From an uncultured Dorea sp. (GTDB lineage Bacteria > Bacillota > Clostridia > Lachnospirales > Lachnospiraceae), in contig CAJUBG010000008.1 of assembly GCA_910584575.1 (NCBI GenBank), positions 19,942-83,941 of the forward strand: a DNA stretch of 64,000 nucleotides. The letters are read 5' to 3'. The position numbers and the translations under genes were made by a program. The notes under the pieces were generated by a model. It was given only the letters and a program-made list of their open reading frames with translations, was not told the origin of the DNA and did not search any database. Of the stretch, positions 31,905 to 40,756 are shown one piece after another. How positions within the stretch are numbered: the first letter of the stretch is position 1; each line of letters begins with the position of its first letter.

Positions 31905-34520
31905 ATGAGCAATAAGATAGTACTAATTGACGGACATAGTATTTTAAACCGTGCGTTTTACGGACTGCCGGACCTGACGAATTCGGAAGGGCTGCACACC
32001 AATGCGATTTACGGCTTTCTGACCATTATGTTTAAGATACTTGAGGAGGAGAAGCCGGAATATCTGACGGTGGCCTTCGACGTCCACGCGCCTACGTTCC
32101 GCCATGAGATGTATGCGGAATATAAGGGAACCAGGAAGCCTATGGCGGATGAGCTTAGACAGCAGGTGCCGGTGATTAAGGAGGTACTCCATGCCATGGG
32201 AGTACGGACGATTGAGTGTGCCGGCCTTGAGGCGGACGACCTTCTGGGCACCTTATCGAGACGGTGTGAGGAGAAGGGGATGGAGGTTTCGGTCATTTCC
32301 GGTGACCGTGACCTTTTGCAGCTTGCCACGGACCACGTGAAGATCCGCATCCCTAAGACGAAGCAGGGCCGGACCGAGGTTGAGGACTACTATGCCAGGG
32401 ACGTGTTGGAGAGGTATCAGGTGACGCCCCAGGAGTTCATTGACTTAAAGGCATTGATGGGAGACTCCTCTGACAATATTCCCGGAGTTCCAAGCATCGG
32501 TGAGAAGACGGCCACGAAGATTATCGCAGAGTACCATTCCATCGAGAATGCCCACGACCATGTGGAGGAGATAAAGCCGCCCAGGGCGTCAAAGGCCCTT
32601 ATCGAGCACTGGGATATGGCGGTTATGAGCAAAAAGCTTGCCACCATCAATGTGACGGCGGATTTCCCCTATGAGCTTGACGGGGCAAAGCTTTGCAACC
32701 TGTATACAGAGGAAGCCTATGATTATTTCCAGAAGCTGCAATTTAAGAATCTTCTGTCCAGGTTTGACATAACGAAACCGGCGGACAAGGCAGAGGAAGG
32801 GTTTCAGGAGGTTTCTGACTTTAACACGGCAAAAAAGATTTTTTCGGAGGCTAATGGGGCGGAGTGTGTAGGCGCCTGTATTTTCCGGAATGAAAAAGAC
32901 GTGCTGCCCCTCTTTGCAAGTTCTGCGCAGATTGGCGGAATCGGACTGTGCTTTGAGAAGGAGAATAGTTATTGTATCCGGACGGGGGATGAGATTTCAC
33001 AGGAATGGCTCATGGAAAAACTGTCAGAGACAGCAGGGGGTGCGGGACGCTTCGTCATGTTCGATTTAAAGGCGGCGCTTCCGTATCTTAGCCTTACAGA
33101 CACGAAGAACTGTTTTGACGCCACAGTGGCGGCATATCTTCTGTACCCGCTTAAGAATAACTATACTTATGAGGATGTTGCCCGCGAACAGCTAGAGCTT
33201 ATGATAGACGAGAAGGTAGAAGAACAGGCGAAGGTCTGCTATGAGGCGTATACAGCCTATGCGGCTTCCTTTGTGCTGTGGGATAAGCTGAAGGAATATC
33301 AGATGGACCGCCTATTTACCGACATTGAGATGCCGCTGATATTCACGCTGTATGATATGGAGAAAAACGGCGTCAAGGTGGAGGCGCAAGCCTTGAAGTT
33401 CTACGGAAGCCAGCTTGGCAGTAAGATTACGGAGTTGGAGAAGGAGATCTATGAGGCTGCGGGCGAGACGTTTAATATCAATTCGCCCAAGCAGCTTGGG
33501 GTCATCCTTTTTGAGAATATGAAGCTTCCGGGCGGGAAGAAGACCAAGACGGGATATTCCACGGCTGCGGACGTGCTGGAGAAGCTGGCGCCCGACTATC
33601 CGATTGTGGCCAAGATTCTGGAATACCGCCAATATTCAAAACTAAAGTCCACATATGCGGACGGGCTTGCTAACTATATCGGTGAGGACAAAAGAATCCA
33701 CAGCAAGTTTAACCAGACCATCACGGCCACAGGGCGGCTTAGCAGTACAGAGCCGAACCTGCAGAACATTCCTGTGCGCATGGAGTTAGGAAGGCTTATC
33801 CGGAAGGTATTTATTCCGGAGGAGGGTTACGTGTTTGTGGATGCAGACTATTCCCAGATTGAGCTTAGGGTGCTGGCTCACTGCTCAGGCGACAAGAATC
33901 TGATTGAGGCGTACAAGGAGGAGGAGGATATCCACAGGATCACGGCTTCCCAGGTGTTCCATGTGCCCTTTGAGGAGGTGACCTCACAGCAGCGCCGGAA
34001 CGCCAAGGCGGTCAATTTCGGGATTGTGTATGGAATCAGCTCTTTTGGGCTGAGCCAGGATTTGAGCATTACCCGAAAAGAGGCGGCCCAGTATATTGAG
34101 GATTATTTTAAAACCTATCCGGGAATCAAGGTTTTTCTGGATGACACGGTGAAGCACGCCAAGGAGATGGGTTACGTGGTGACTCTGTTTGGCAGAAGGC
34201 GTCCGGTGCCTGAGCTTTCCTCCAGTAATTTCATGCAGCGCTCCTTCGGTGAGCGTGTGGCGATGAACGCCCCCATTCAGGGGACTGCTGCCGATATTAT
34301 CAAGATAGCCATGATTGGCGTACACAAAAGGCTCAAGGAGAAGCAGATGAAGTCAAGGCTGGTTTTGCAGGTTCACGACGAACTGCTGATCGAGGCATAC
34401 GGGCCAGAGCTTTTTGAAGTTAAGGAGATTCTCAAAGAAGAAATGGAAAGAGCCGTTTCTTTAGACGTACCCCTGGAAATAGATATGCACACAGGAGAGA
34501 ACTGGTACGAAGCGAAGTAG
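31905..34520 (+). CDS. polA: DNA polymerase I
   Basis: 871 residues. The N-terminal 5' nuclease (to about residue 290) has LIDGHSILNRAFYG, EADDLLGT, SGDRDLLQL and ALMGDSSDNIPGVPSIGEKTA. The central 3'-5' exonuclease-like domain (about 300-470) lacks the catalytic acidic residues: the Exo I position reads ACIFRNEKDVL and the Exo III position AYTAYAASFVL, so proofreading is probably absent, as in Bacillus Pol I. The polymerase domain has FNINSPKQLG, ATGRLSSTEPNLQNIP, motif A VDADYSQIELRVLAH, motif B RRNAKAVNFGIVYGIS and motif C QVHDELLIE, all intact. It heads a run of four closely spaced genes. Confidence 0.97.
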   Translation: MSNKIVLIDGHSILNRAFYGLPDLTNSEGLHTNAIYGFLTIMFKILEEEKPEYLTVAFDVHAPTFRHEMYAEYKGTRKPMADELRQQVPVIKEVLHAMGVRTIECAGLEADDLLGTLSRRCEEKGMEVSVISGDRDLLQLATDHVKIRIPKTKQGRTEVEDYYARDVLERYQVTPQEFIDLKALMGDSSDNIPGVPSIGEKTATKIIAEYHSIENAHDHVEEIKPPRASKALIEHWDMAVMSKKLATINVTADFPYELDGAKLCNLYTEEAYDYFQKLQFKNLLSRFDITKPADKAEEGFQEVSDFNTAKKIFSEANGAECVGACIFRNEKDVLPLFASSAQIGGIGLCFEKENSYCIRTGDEISQEWLMEKLSETAGGAGRFVMFDLKAALPYLSLTDTKNCFDATVAAYLLYPLKNNYTYEDVAREQLELMIDEKVEEQAKVCYEAYTAYAASFVLWDKLKEYQMDRLFTDIEMPLIFTLYDMEKNGVKVEAQALKFYGSQLGSKITELEKEIYEAAGETFNINSPKQLGVILFENMKLPGGKKTKTGYSTAADVLEKLAPDYPIVAKILEYRQYSKLKSTYADGLANYIGEDKRIHSKFNQTITATGRLSSTEPNLQNIPVRMELGRLIRKVFIPEEGYVFVDADYSQIELRVLAHCSGDKNLIEAYKEEEDIHRITASQVFHVPFEEVTSQQRRNAKAVNFGIVYGISSFGLSQDLSITRKEAAQYIEDYFKTYPGIKVFLDDTVKHAKEMGYVVTLFGRRRPVPELSSSNFMQRSFGERVAMNAPIQGTAADIIKIAMIGVHKRLKEKQMKSRLVLQVHDELLIEAYGPELFEVKEILKEEMERAVSLDVPLEIDMHTGENWYEAK

Positions 34521-34532
34521 AGGTGTAAGGTC

Positions 34533-35123
34533 ATGAAGATTATAGGAATTACAGGCGGCGTAGGCGCAGGAAAGACACAGATTTTAGAATACCTGAACAA
34601 TCGATACGGTGCTACCGTCTGCCAGACGGATGCGGTGGGAAAAAAGCTCCAGAAGAAGGGAACCCAGTGCTTTGACGCTATCGTGGAGAGTTTCGGGACG
34701 GAGATATTGGATGAAAAAGGAGAGCTTGACAGGGATAAGCTGGCCGGCATTGTATTTTCAGACAGTGCCAGGCGCAATGAACTCAATGGGATCGTCCATC
34801 CTGCGGTTGCCGAGGAGATCCGCAGGAGGATTGCCAAGGAGGAACGAAGGAATACCAATCTGTTTATCATAGAATCCGCGCTTCTGATCGAGACACATTA
34901 TGACGAGATCTGTGACGAGGTCTGGTATGTCTACGTGGAGGCGTCAATCCGCAAGAAACGGCTGGTCTATGCAAGGGGCTATGACGCGAAGAAGGTGGAT
35001 GATATCATTGCCGCGCAGCTTCCGAAGGATGAGTTCATGAAGCACTGTGACAGGGTGATTGACAACAGCAATACATTTGAAGAAACGCAGGCACAGCTTG
35101 ACGAGATTGTGGCAGATTTGTAG
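34533..35123 (+). CDS. coaE: Dephospho-CoA kinase
   Basis: 196 residues; last step of coenzyme A synthesis, phosphorylating the 3' hydroxyl of dephospho-CoA. The P-loop is IGITGGVGAGKT, followed by the conserved TDAVGKKLQKKG acidic motif, LNGIVHPAV and LLIETHYDEICDEVW, all diagnostic for CoaE. It lies 12 bases after polA, a common pairing in Firmicutes. Confidence 0.95.
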   Translation: MKIIGITGGVGAGKTQILEYLNNRYGATVCQTDAVGKKLQKKGTQCFDAIVESFGTEILDEKGELDRDKLAGIVFSDSARRNELNGIVHPAVAEEIRRRIAKEERRNTNLFIIESALLIETHYDEICDEVWYVYVEASIRKKRLVYARGYDAKKVDDIIAAQLPKDEFMKHCDRVIDNSNTFEETQAQLDEIVADL

Positions 35124-35139
35124 GAAGGGCATAAGAATA

Positions 35140-35940
35140 ATGATGAGACTATGCAGCATTGCCAGCGGAAGCAGCGGTAACTGTATCTATGTAGGGGATG
35201 AGGCGACTCATCTTCTGGTAGATGCGGGAATCAGTAAGAAACGGGTAGAGCAGGGGTTACATACGTTAGGCGTCAAAGGTGAGGAGTTAAAAGGGATTCT
35301 GATTACCCATGAGCACATAGACCACATTCAGGGGCTTGGCGTGTTCAGCAGGAAGTATAAGGTGCCTGTCTACGGTACGGCGGGGACTCTGGAGGGAATC
35401 CGCTGCTGCCAGACATTGGGAAAACTGCCGGAGGGGCTTCTTAGAGAGGTTCGGGTGGACGAGCCTTTTACCTTAGGCGGCATGAAGATTTGTCCCTTTG
35501 CCATTTCCCATGATGCCAGAGAGCCGTCAGGATACCGGATTGAGAATCAGGAGAAGTCTGTGGCGGTGGCCACAGACTTGGGGAAATATGACCAGTATAC
35601 GGTGGACAATCTTAAGAATCTGAATGCGCTGGTGTTGGAGGCGAACCACGATATCCATATGCTTGAGGTGGGACCGTACCCCTACCCCTTAAAAAGGCGG
35701 GTTATGGGGGATACGGGCCATCTCTCCAATGAATCGTCAGGAAGGCTTCTCTGCGACATCCTGCATGATGGCCTTGAGTATGTGGTTTTGGGGCATCTGA
35801 GTAAAGAGAACAACTATGAGGAGTTGGCGTATGAGACGGTGAAGCTGGAGGTCAGCTTCGGAGATAATCCCTATAAGGGGGAGGACATCCCCATGATGGT
35901 GGCAAAGAGGGATACTGTGTCAGAGGTTATTACGTTATAA
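35140..35940 (+). CDS. Metallo-beta-lactamase-fold hydrolase (YycJ/WalJ-type)
   Basis: 266 residues. N-terminal MRLCSIASGSSGNCIYVG and the metal motif ITHEHIDHIQGL (HxHxDH) mark the YycJ/WalJ group; further metal ligands are in FAISHDA, VATDLGKY and LGHLSKENN. These proteins are probable nucleases linked to DNA processing in Firmicutes. The frame is open from 35059 inside coaE, but ATG 35140 (or 35143) follows TAGGAAGGG and begins the conserved strand. It follows coaE by 16 bases. Confidence 0.9.
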   Translation: MMRLCSIASGSSGNCIYVGDEATHLLVDAGISKKRVEQGLHTLGVKGEELKGILITHEHIDHIQGLGVFSRKYKVPVYGTAGTLEGIRCCQTLGKLPEGLLREVRVDEPFTLGGMKICPFAISHDAREPSGYRIENQEKSVAVATDLGKYDQYTVDNLKNLNALVLEANHDIHMLEVGPYPYPLKRRVMGDTGHLSNESSGRLLCDILHDGLEYVVLGHLSKENNYEELAYETVKLEVSFGDNPYKGEDIPMMVAKRDTVSEVITL

Positions 35941-35958
35941 GACAGGTGAGGTGTTAAG

Positions 35959-36816
35959 ATGGGAAAAGTAGCGATTGCAACAGACAGTAACAGCGGAATT
36001 ACACAGAAAGAGGCGAGAGAGCTTGGAATACGGGTGCTGCCCATGCCGTTTTTCATCAACGGAGAGCTGTATCTTGAGGATATCACGCTGACACAGGAGG
36101 AATTTTACCAGAGGCTTTCAGAGGATGCGGATATTTCCACCTCACAGCCTTCGCCGGGGGATGTGCTTGATTTATGGGACGAGATTTTAAAGGATTATGA
36201 CGAGCTGGTGTATATCCCTATGTCCAGCGGCTTAAGCAGCTCATGCGAGACGGCCATGGGACTTTCTAAGGATTATGACGGCAGGGTCCATGTGATTGAC
36301 AACCAGAGAATTTCCATCTCACAGCGTCAGTCTGTGCTGGATGCCCTTGAGATGGCGAAAAAAGGCATGAGCGCCCAGGAGATTGACGATGTGCTGATGC
36401 GCGAGAAATTAGAGGCCAGCATCTATATCACGGTGGACACCCTGAAATATCTGAAAAAGGGCGGGCGTGTCACTCCTGCGGCAGCGGCAATCGGCACGGT
36501 GCTGAATTTAAAGCCAGTGCTTCAGATTCAGGGAGAGAAGTTAGATTCCTTTGCAAAGGTGCGGGGCTGGAAGGCGGCAAAAAAGACGATGCTGGACGCG
36601 GCCACGAAGGATCTGGCAGGCAGGTTCAAAGGAAAAGAGATGTATGTCCACGCAGCCTATACCTGCTCTGATGAAGAAGCGAAGGAGTGGAAAAGTGAGA
36701 TTGAGGCAAAGTTCCCAGGATTTGATATCCATATGGACAGGCTGTCCCTGAGTGTGTCCTGCCATATTGGCGCAGGCTCGAAGGCCATTGCATGTATTAA
36801 AAAGGCTGAATACTGA
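35959..36816 (+). CDS. DegV-family fatty-acid-binding protein
   Basis: 285 residues. VAIATDSNSGITQKEARELG at the N-terminus and EDADISTSQPSPGDVLDLW (with the TSQPSP lipid-binding loop) identify the DegV/FakB family, which presents a fatty acid to the FakA kinase for incorporation into phospholipid. SSGLSSSCETA, YLKKGGRVTPAAAAIGTVLNLKPVLQI and the C-terminal IGAGSKAIAC are the remaining landmarks. No FakA is in the window, so the partner would be elsewhere. Ends the polA run. Confidence 0.94.
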   Translation: MGKVAIATDSNSGITQKEARELGIRVLPMPFFINGELYLEDITLTQEEFYQRLSEDADISTSQPSPGDVLDLWDEILKDYDELVYIPMSSGLSSSCETAMGLSKDYDGRVHVIDNQRISISQRQSVLDALEMAKKGMSAQEIDDVLMREKLEASIYITVDTLKYLKKGGRVTPAAAAIGTVLNLKPVLQIQGEKLDSFAKVRGWKAAKKTMLDAATKDLAGRFKGKEMYVHAAYTCSDEEAKEWKSEIEAKFPGFDIHMDRLSLSVSCHIGAGSKAIACIKKAEY

Positions 36817-36822
36817 TTTACG

Positions 36823-36864
36823 AAAAATACCAGCATCAGATTCTCAAGATCTGCTGCTGGTATT
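36823..36864 (-). terminator. Terminator of tmcAL (minus strand)
   Basis: Seventeen-base arms (36826-36842 with 36848-36864, two mismatches) with loop CTCAA. On the minus strand a T run (complement of 36823-36827) follows. The hairpin overlaps the last codons of the minus-strand gene and also sits just after the DegV gene on the plus strand. Confidence 0.75.
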
Positions 36865-38119
36865 CGTTGATAAAGGGCATTTTGTATTTGTTGGTAATGA
36901 TGCTCTCATAGAGGTTTGCGGCAAAGATATCTGTTTTCAGCATGGAAAGCCCTGTATGGCTTAACTTCTCCGTCTGGTTAAGCTTCGTAATGAGAGGAAC
37001 CTGGGAGTGGCTTTTCAGCAGGGCAAACAGCCTGCGGGCGTCCTTGCGGAAGCCAAGGATACGGGCATACTGGCAGTAACCGTCCTCCTGATAGGCAAGA
37101 AGGTCCTCCTTCCGGATGTTCAGCAGGAGGTGGAACAGACAGCGGCAGATGCGGCTTAAGGTCATGTCGCGGGTCTTTAGCTGGTCGCTAAACTGGTCGA
37201 AGGAGATGAAGTCGTTGGCGTTGTTAATGATGCGGTTTGCCAGGTCCTCCGATATATCCAGGTATTCTGTCAGGGATTCTTTTGTCTCGGTCAGGAGACG
37301 GTATTTTAGCAGCAGCGAAAAATCGTTGGCGTATACAGGATACCGGCTTTTGTGGGTTTCCTCAAGCATCCGGATGCAGGAGGGCGGAACCTGCCCCTCC
37401 AGGCGGCCAAGGACTTCGGACATGGAGGGTTCGTCGAACATGCCGTTTTTATCCAGGAGTACGGACTGGCTGGTGTAGCTTAGAAGCCTTCGGATGGCGG
37501 AGGCCGAGCTGTATGAGCCTGAAAGGTCTGTGTCATGGTAGCCGGAGATCATGCGCTTGATGGTGTAGGACTTCATGGGGCTGCGGCGTTGGTACAGGGC
37601 TTTGATGTATTCGATTCCCAGGATATTGTTGGGCTGTGAAAGCACCATATCCAGCGAGTCGTCCTGCAAATACTCCGAAAGAGCCCTCTGGCGCGCCAGA
37701 GGGAAGGACATGCCGCCTTTCAGAGCTTCTTTTAGAGACTGTCGATACCCCTCCGGCTCGTCCGCGAGAATGTGGGCGGCCCTTGCCAGAAGCCCGTAAT
37801 CCCCGCACTCGCTGCCAAAGCAGATAGAATCCACACACCCAAGCTTTTCAAATAAATCTATGGCCCCTGCGGCGAAATACTCCGCGCTTCCTACGGCATA
37901 GCAAACCGGTAACTCCATGAGGATATCCACCCCTGCCTCCAGGGCGACCTCGGCCCGCAGATGCTTAGGCATGATGGCAGGCGCGCCTCTCTGTACGTAG
38001 TTGCCACTCATAACCACAATCACATAATCTGCGCCTGTAATCTCTTTGGCTTTTTCAATATGATATAAATGTCCGTTGTGAAACGGGTTGTATTCCGTAA
38101 TCAGTCCAACTATTTTCAT
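36836..38119 (-). CDS. tmcAL: tRNA(Met) cytidine acetate ligase (TmcAL/YlbM)
   Basis: 427 residues. VGLITEYNPFHNGHLYHIEKAK carries the HxGH nucleotidyltransferase motif; VMSGNYVQRGAPAIM, GVDILMELPVCYAVGSAEYFAAGAI and CFGSECGDYG are typical of TmcAL, which uses acetate and ATP to acetylate the wobble cytidine of elongator tRNA-Met in Firmicutes. The C-terminal part has RISRAASEIR-like text here as SYSSASAIRRLL. Length is normal for the family. ATG at 38119 with AAGGAGATT on the minus strand. Confidence 0.93.
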   Translation of the reverse strand: MKIVGLITEYNPFHNGHLYHIEKAKEITGADYVIVVMSGNYVQRGAPAIMPKHLRAEVALEAGVDILMELPVCYAVGSAEYFAAGAIDLFEKLGCVDSICFGSECGDYGLLARAAHILADEPEGYRQSLKEALKGGMSFPLARQRALSEYLQDDSLDMVLSQPNNILGIEYIKALYQRRSPMKSYTIKRMISGYHDTDLSGSYSSASAIRRLLSYTSQSVLLDKNGMFDEPSMSEVLGRLEGQVPPSCIRMLEETHKSRYPVYANDFSLLLKYRLLTETKESLTEYLDISEDLANRIINNANDFISFDQFSDQLKTRDMTLSRICRCLFHLLLNIRKEDLLAYQEDGYCQYARILGFRKDARRLFALLKSHSQVPLITKLNQTEKLSHTGLSMLKTDIFAANLYESIITNKYKMPFINEYQQQILRI

Positions 38120-38150
38120 AAGAATCTCCTTGTATATCTTTCTGAAATTG

Positions 38151-38179
38151 ATTATACTATATTAAAGTTGTATGTGCAA
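38151..38179 (-). promoter_or_regulatory. Promoter of tmcAL
   Basis: Minus strand TTGCAC (38179-38174), 17-base spacer, TATAAT (38156-38151), about 30 bases before the ATG. Confidence 0.75.
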
Positions 38180-38225
38180 ATGTATTTGCATTTGAAAGGG
38201 ATAGCATGTCAGGAGGGAGGGATAC

Positions 38226-39602
38226 ATGATGAGCGAAGAATGGGTAGATGAGCAGAAGGAAGAACTGACGGACGAACGAATCCTGCAAATGCTTGATGAG
38301 CGTCAGTACAAGGAATTGAAGGAGGAGTTAGAGAACAATATGTATCCGGTTGACCTGGCGGATATACTGGAGGGGTTCGGGCAAAAGCAGATGGTGATGG
38401 TGTTCCGGCTTCTGGCAAAGGAGGAGGCAGCGGAGACATTTACTTATATGAACAGTGACCTGCGCGAGCTTTTGATTAACTCCCTGACGGACTCTGAGCT
38501 TGAGGAGGTCATGGAGGAGATGTATCTGGACGATACGGTGGATGTGTTGGAGGAGATGCCTGCCAACGTGGTTGACCGTCTGCTTTTGGCTACGGATGAG
38601 GAGAAGCGAAAGCAGATTAACGTGCTGTTACAGTATCCTGACGACAGCGCGGGAAGTGTAATGAATGTGGATTACATCGCCCTTCGCAAGGAGATGACGG
38701 TTGCAGAGGCCATTCTTAAGATTCGGCAGGTGGGGCTGAACCGCGAGACGATTTACACCTGTTATGTGACGGAGAAGAAGAAGCTCATTGGACAGGTGGA
38801 TGTGAAGGAGTTATTGACCACCAGTGAATCCAAGCTTATCGAGGAGATTATGGAGACGAACATGCTCTACGCCCGCACCACGGACGACCAGGAGGATGTG
38901 GCGTGGACCATTACCAAGTATGGCCTGATTGCGCTTCCCATCGTGGACCATGAGATGTGCATGGTGGGGATTGTAACGGTTGACGACGCCATGCTGGTTC
39001 TGCAGGAGGAGACCACAGAGGATATCAGTATCATGGCGGGTGTCCATCCCAGTGAGGAGTCCTATTTTGGCACTACCGTAATCGAGCATGTAAAGAGCCG
39101 TATTCCCTGGCTTTTGTTTCTTATGCTCTCCGCCACCGTGACCCAGATGATTATGAACAGCTATGAGAGCGCCCTTGCGGTGATGCCGCAGCTTGCGGGC
39201 TTCATCCCTATGCTGACAGGGACAGGGGGGAACTGCGGTTCTCAGAGTTCAACCCTGGTTATCCGCGGGCTTGCGGTGGAGGAGATTGAGTTTGCCGATA
39301 TTTTGAAGGTAATCTGGAAAGAGGTGCGCATTGCCGTCTGCATCAGCGTGGTGCTCTCTGTGGTGAATGGTATCCGAATCATGCTGATGGGGCAGGGGGA
39401 TGCCACCATGGCGTTTACCATTGGGGTTACCATGGCGTGTACGATTATCATTGCGAAGGTGGTGGGGTGCACCCTGCCGCTGGTTGCTGAGAAGGTGGGG
39501 CTTGATCCGGCCATTATGGCGACGCCTTTAATCTCCACTCTGGTGGACATCAGTACGATTAGTGTGTATTTTGCCATTGTAAGCGCGGTGTTTGCCCTAT
39601 AA
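38226..39602 (+). CDS. mgtE: Magnesium transporter MgtE
   Basis: 458 residues. An N-terminal helical Mg-sensing domain (residues 20-140, with YPVDLADILEGF and MYLDDTVDVLEEMPANVVDRLL), two CBS domains (about 145-270, with SAGSVMNVDYIALRKEMTV and MVGIVTVDDAML), a plug helix, then five membrane segments from about 290. GTGGNCGSQSSTLVIRGLA matches the pore motif of the family. It imports Mg or related divalent ions, gated by cytoplasmic Mg. Start ATG follows AGGAGGGAGG. Confidence 0.95.
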   Translation: MMSEEWVDEQKEELTDERILQMLDERQYKELKEELENNMYPVDLADILEGFGQKQMVMVFRLLAKEEAAETFTYMNSDLRELLINSLTDSELEEVMEEMYLDDTVDVLEEMPANVVDRLLLATDEEKRKQINVLLQYPDDSAGSVMNVDYIALRKEMTVAEAILKIRQVGLNRETIYTCYVTEKKKLIGQVDVKELLTTSESKLIEEIMETNMLYARTTDDQEDVAWTITKYGLIALPIVDHEMCMVGIVTVDDAMLVLQEETTEDISIMAGVHPSEESYFGTTVIEHVKSRIPWLLFLMLSATVTQMIMNSYESALAVMPQLAGFIPMLTGTGGNCGSQSSTLVIRGLAVEEIEFADILKVIWKEVRIAVCISVVLSVVNGIRIMLMGQGDATMAFTIGVTMACTIIIAKVVGCTLPLVAEKVGLDPAIMATPLISTLVDISTISVYFAIVSAVFAL

Positions 39603-39640
39603 TGTATTAAAAAATAGACATAAGATTTGGGAAAGAGACC

Positions 39641-39669
39641 TTGTCCGCAGGGTTTCTTTGTATTATAAT
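39641..39669 (+). promoter_or_regulatory. Promoter of pta-ackA
   Basis: TTGTCC (39641-39646), 17-base spacer, TATAAT (39664-39669), about 37 bases before ATG 39707. Confidence 0.7.
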
Positions 39670-39706
39670 AAAAATATTGAGAATATATGGAAAGGAGTCT
39701 ATAATC

Positions 39707-40708
39707 ATGGGATTTATAGATGAGATCAAGGCAAAAGCCAAGACGAACAAGAAGACAATCGTTCTGCCGGAGACTGAGGATATCAGGACGTATGAGGCAG
39801 CACAGGCGGTACTTAAGGAAGGAACCGCGAACCTGGTCCTTGTGGGAAGCGAAGAAGAAATCGCAAAGAACAAAGGGTCATTTGACATAAGCGGCGCAAC
39901 GATTGTTGATCCTGCCACCAGTGAGAAGACGGACGCTTATATCGCCAAGCTTGTGGAGTTAAGGCAGAAAAAGGGTATGACAGAGGAACAGGCAAGGGAA
40001 CTTTTGTTGAACAACTATCTCTATTACGGCGTTATGATGGTTAAGATGAAGGACGCGGACGGTATGGTAAGCGGCGCGTGCCATTCTACCGCGGATACCT
40101 TAAGGCCCTGCCTTCAGATTTTAAAGACGAAGCCAGGCACAAAGCTGGTTTCAGCGTTCTTTGTGATGGTAGTGCCGGATTGCGATATGGGAGCAGACGG
40201 AACGTTTATCTTTGCGGATTCCGGTCTTGAGCAGAATCCGGATCCGGAGAAGCTGGCGGCAATCGCACTTTCCTCCGCAGAGTCCTTTAGAACCCTGACA
40301 GGAAAAGAGCCGGTTGTGGCTATGCTTTCCCATTCTACCAAGGGAAGCGCAAAGCACGCGGATGTGGACAAGGTGTTAGAGGCTACGCGCATTGCCAAGG
40401 AGAACGCGCCAGAGGGCCTGCTGCTTGACGGCGAATTCCAGTTAGACGCGGCAATCGTGCCGGAGATCGGCGCCTCCAAGGCACCGGGAAGCCCGGTGGC
40501 CGGAAAGGCGAACGTACTGGTATTCCCAGACTTAGACGCGGGAAATATCGGCTACAAGCTGGTGCAGAGGCTTGCTAAGGCAGAGGCGTACGGACCTCTT
40601 ACACAGGGAATCGCAGCGCCTGTGAACGACCTGTCAAGGGGCTGCAGCGCACAGGATATCGAGGGCGTGGTAGCAATCACGGCTGTTCAGTGTATGGCAG
40701 AAGGCTAG
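39707..40708 (+). CDS. pta: Phosphate acetyltransferase
   Basis: 333 residues, the short form of the enzyme without the N-terminal DRTGG domain. It converts acetyl-CoA and phosphate to acetyl phosphate. Landmarks: IVLPETEDIRTYEAA, GMVSGACHSTADTLRP, PDCDMGADGTFIFADS, MLSHSTKGSAKHADVDKV, GELQ-type text here as LLDGEFQLDAAIVPEI, and VFPDLDAGNIGYKLVQRL. ATG 39707 follows AAAGGAG. With ackA it forms the ATP-yielding acetate pathway of this fermenter. Confidence 0.97.
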   Translation: MGFIDEIKAKAKTNKKTIVLPETEDIRTYEAAQAVLKEGTANLVLVGSEEEIAKNKGSFDISGATIVDPATSEKTDAYIAKLVELRQKKGMTEEQARELLLNNYLYYGVMMVKMKDADGMVSGACHSTADTLRPCLQILKTKPGTKLVSAFFVMVVPDCDMGADGTFIFADSGLEQNPDPEKLAAIALSSAESFRTLTGKEPVVAMLSHSTKGSAKHADVDKVLEATRIAKENAPEGLLLDGEFQLDAAIVPEIGASKAPGSPVAGKANVLVFPDLDAGNIGYKLVQRLAKAEAYGPLTQGIAAPVNDLSRGCSAQDIEGVVAITAVQCMAEG

Positions 40709-40756
40709 GACAAGCCTGGCTTGAATCAAAAAAATGAAACAAGAGAGGGAAAACAA

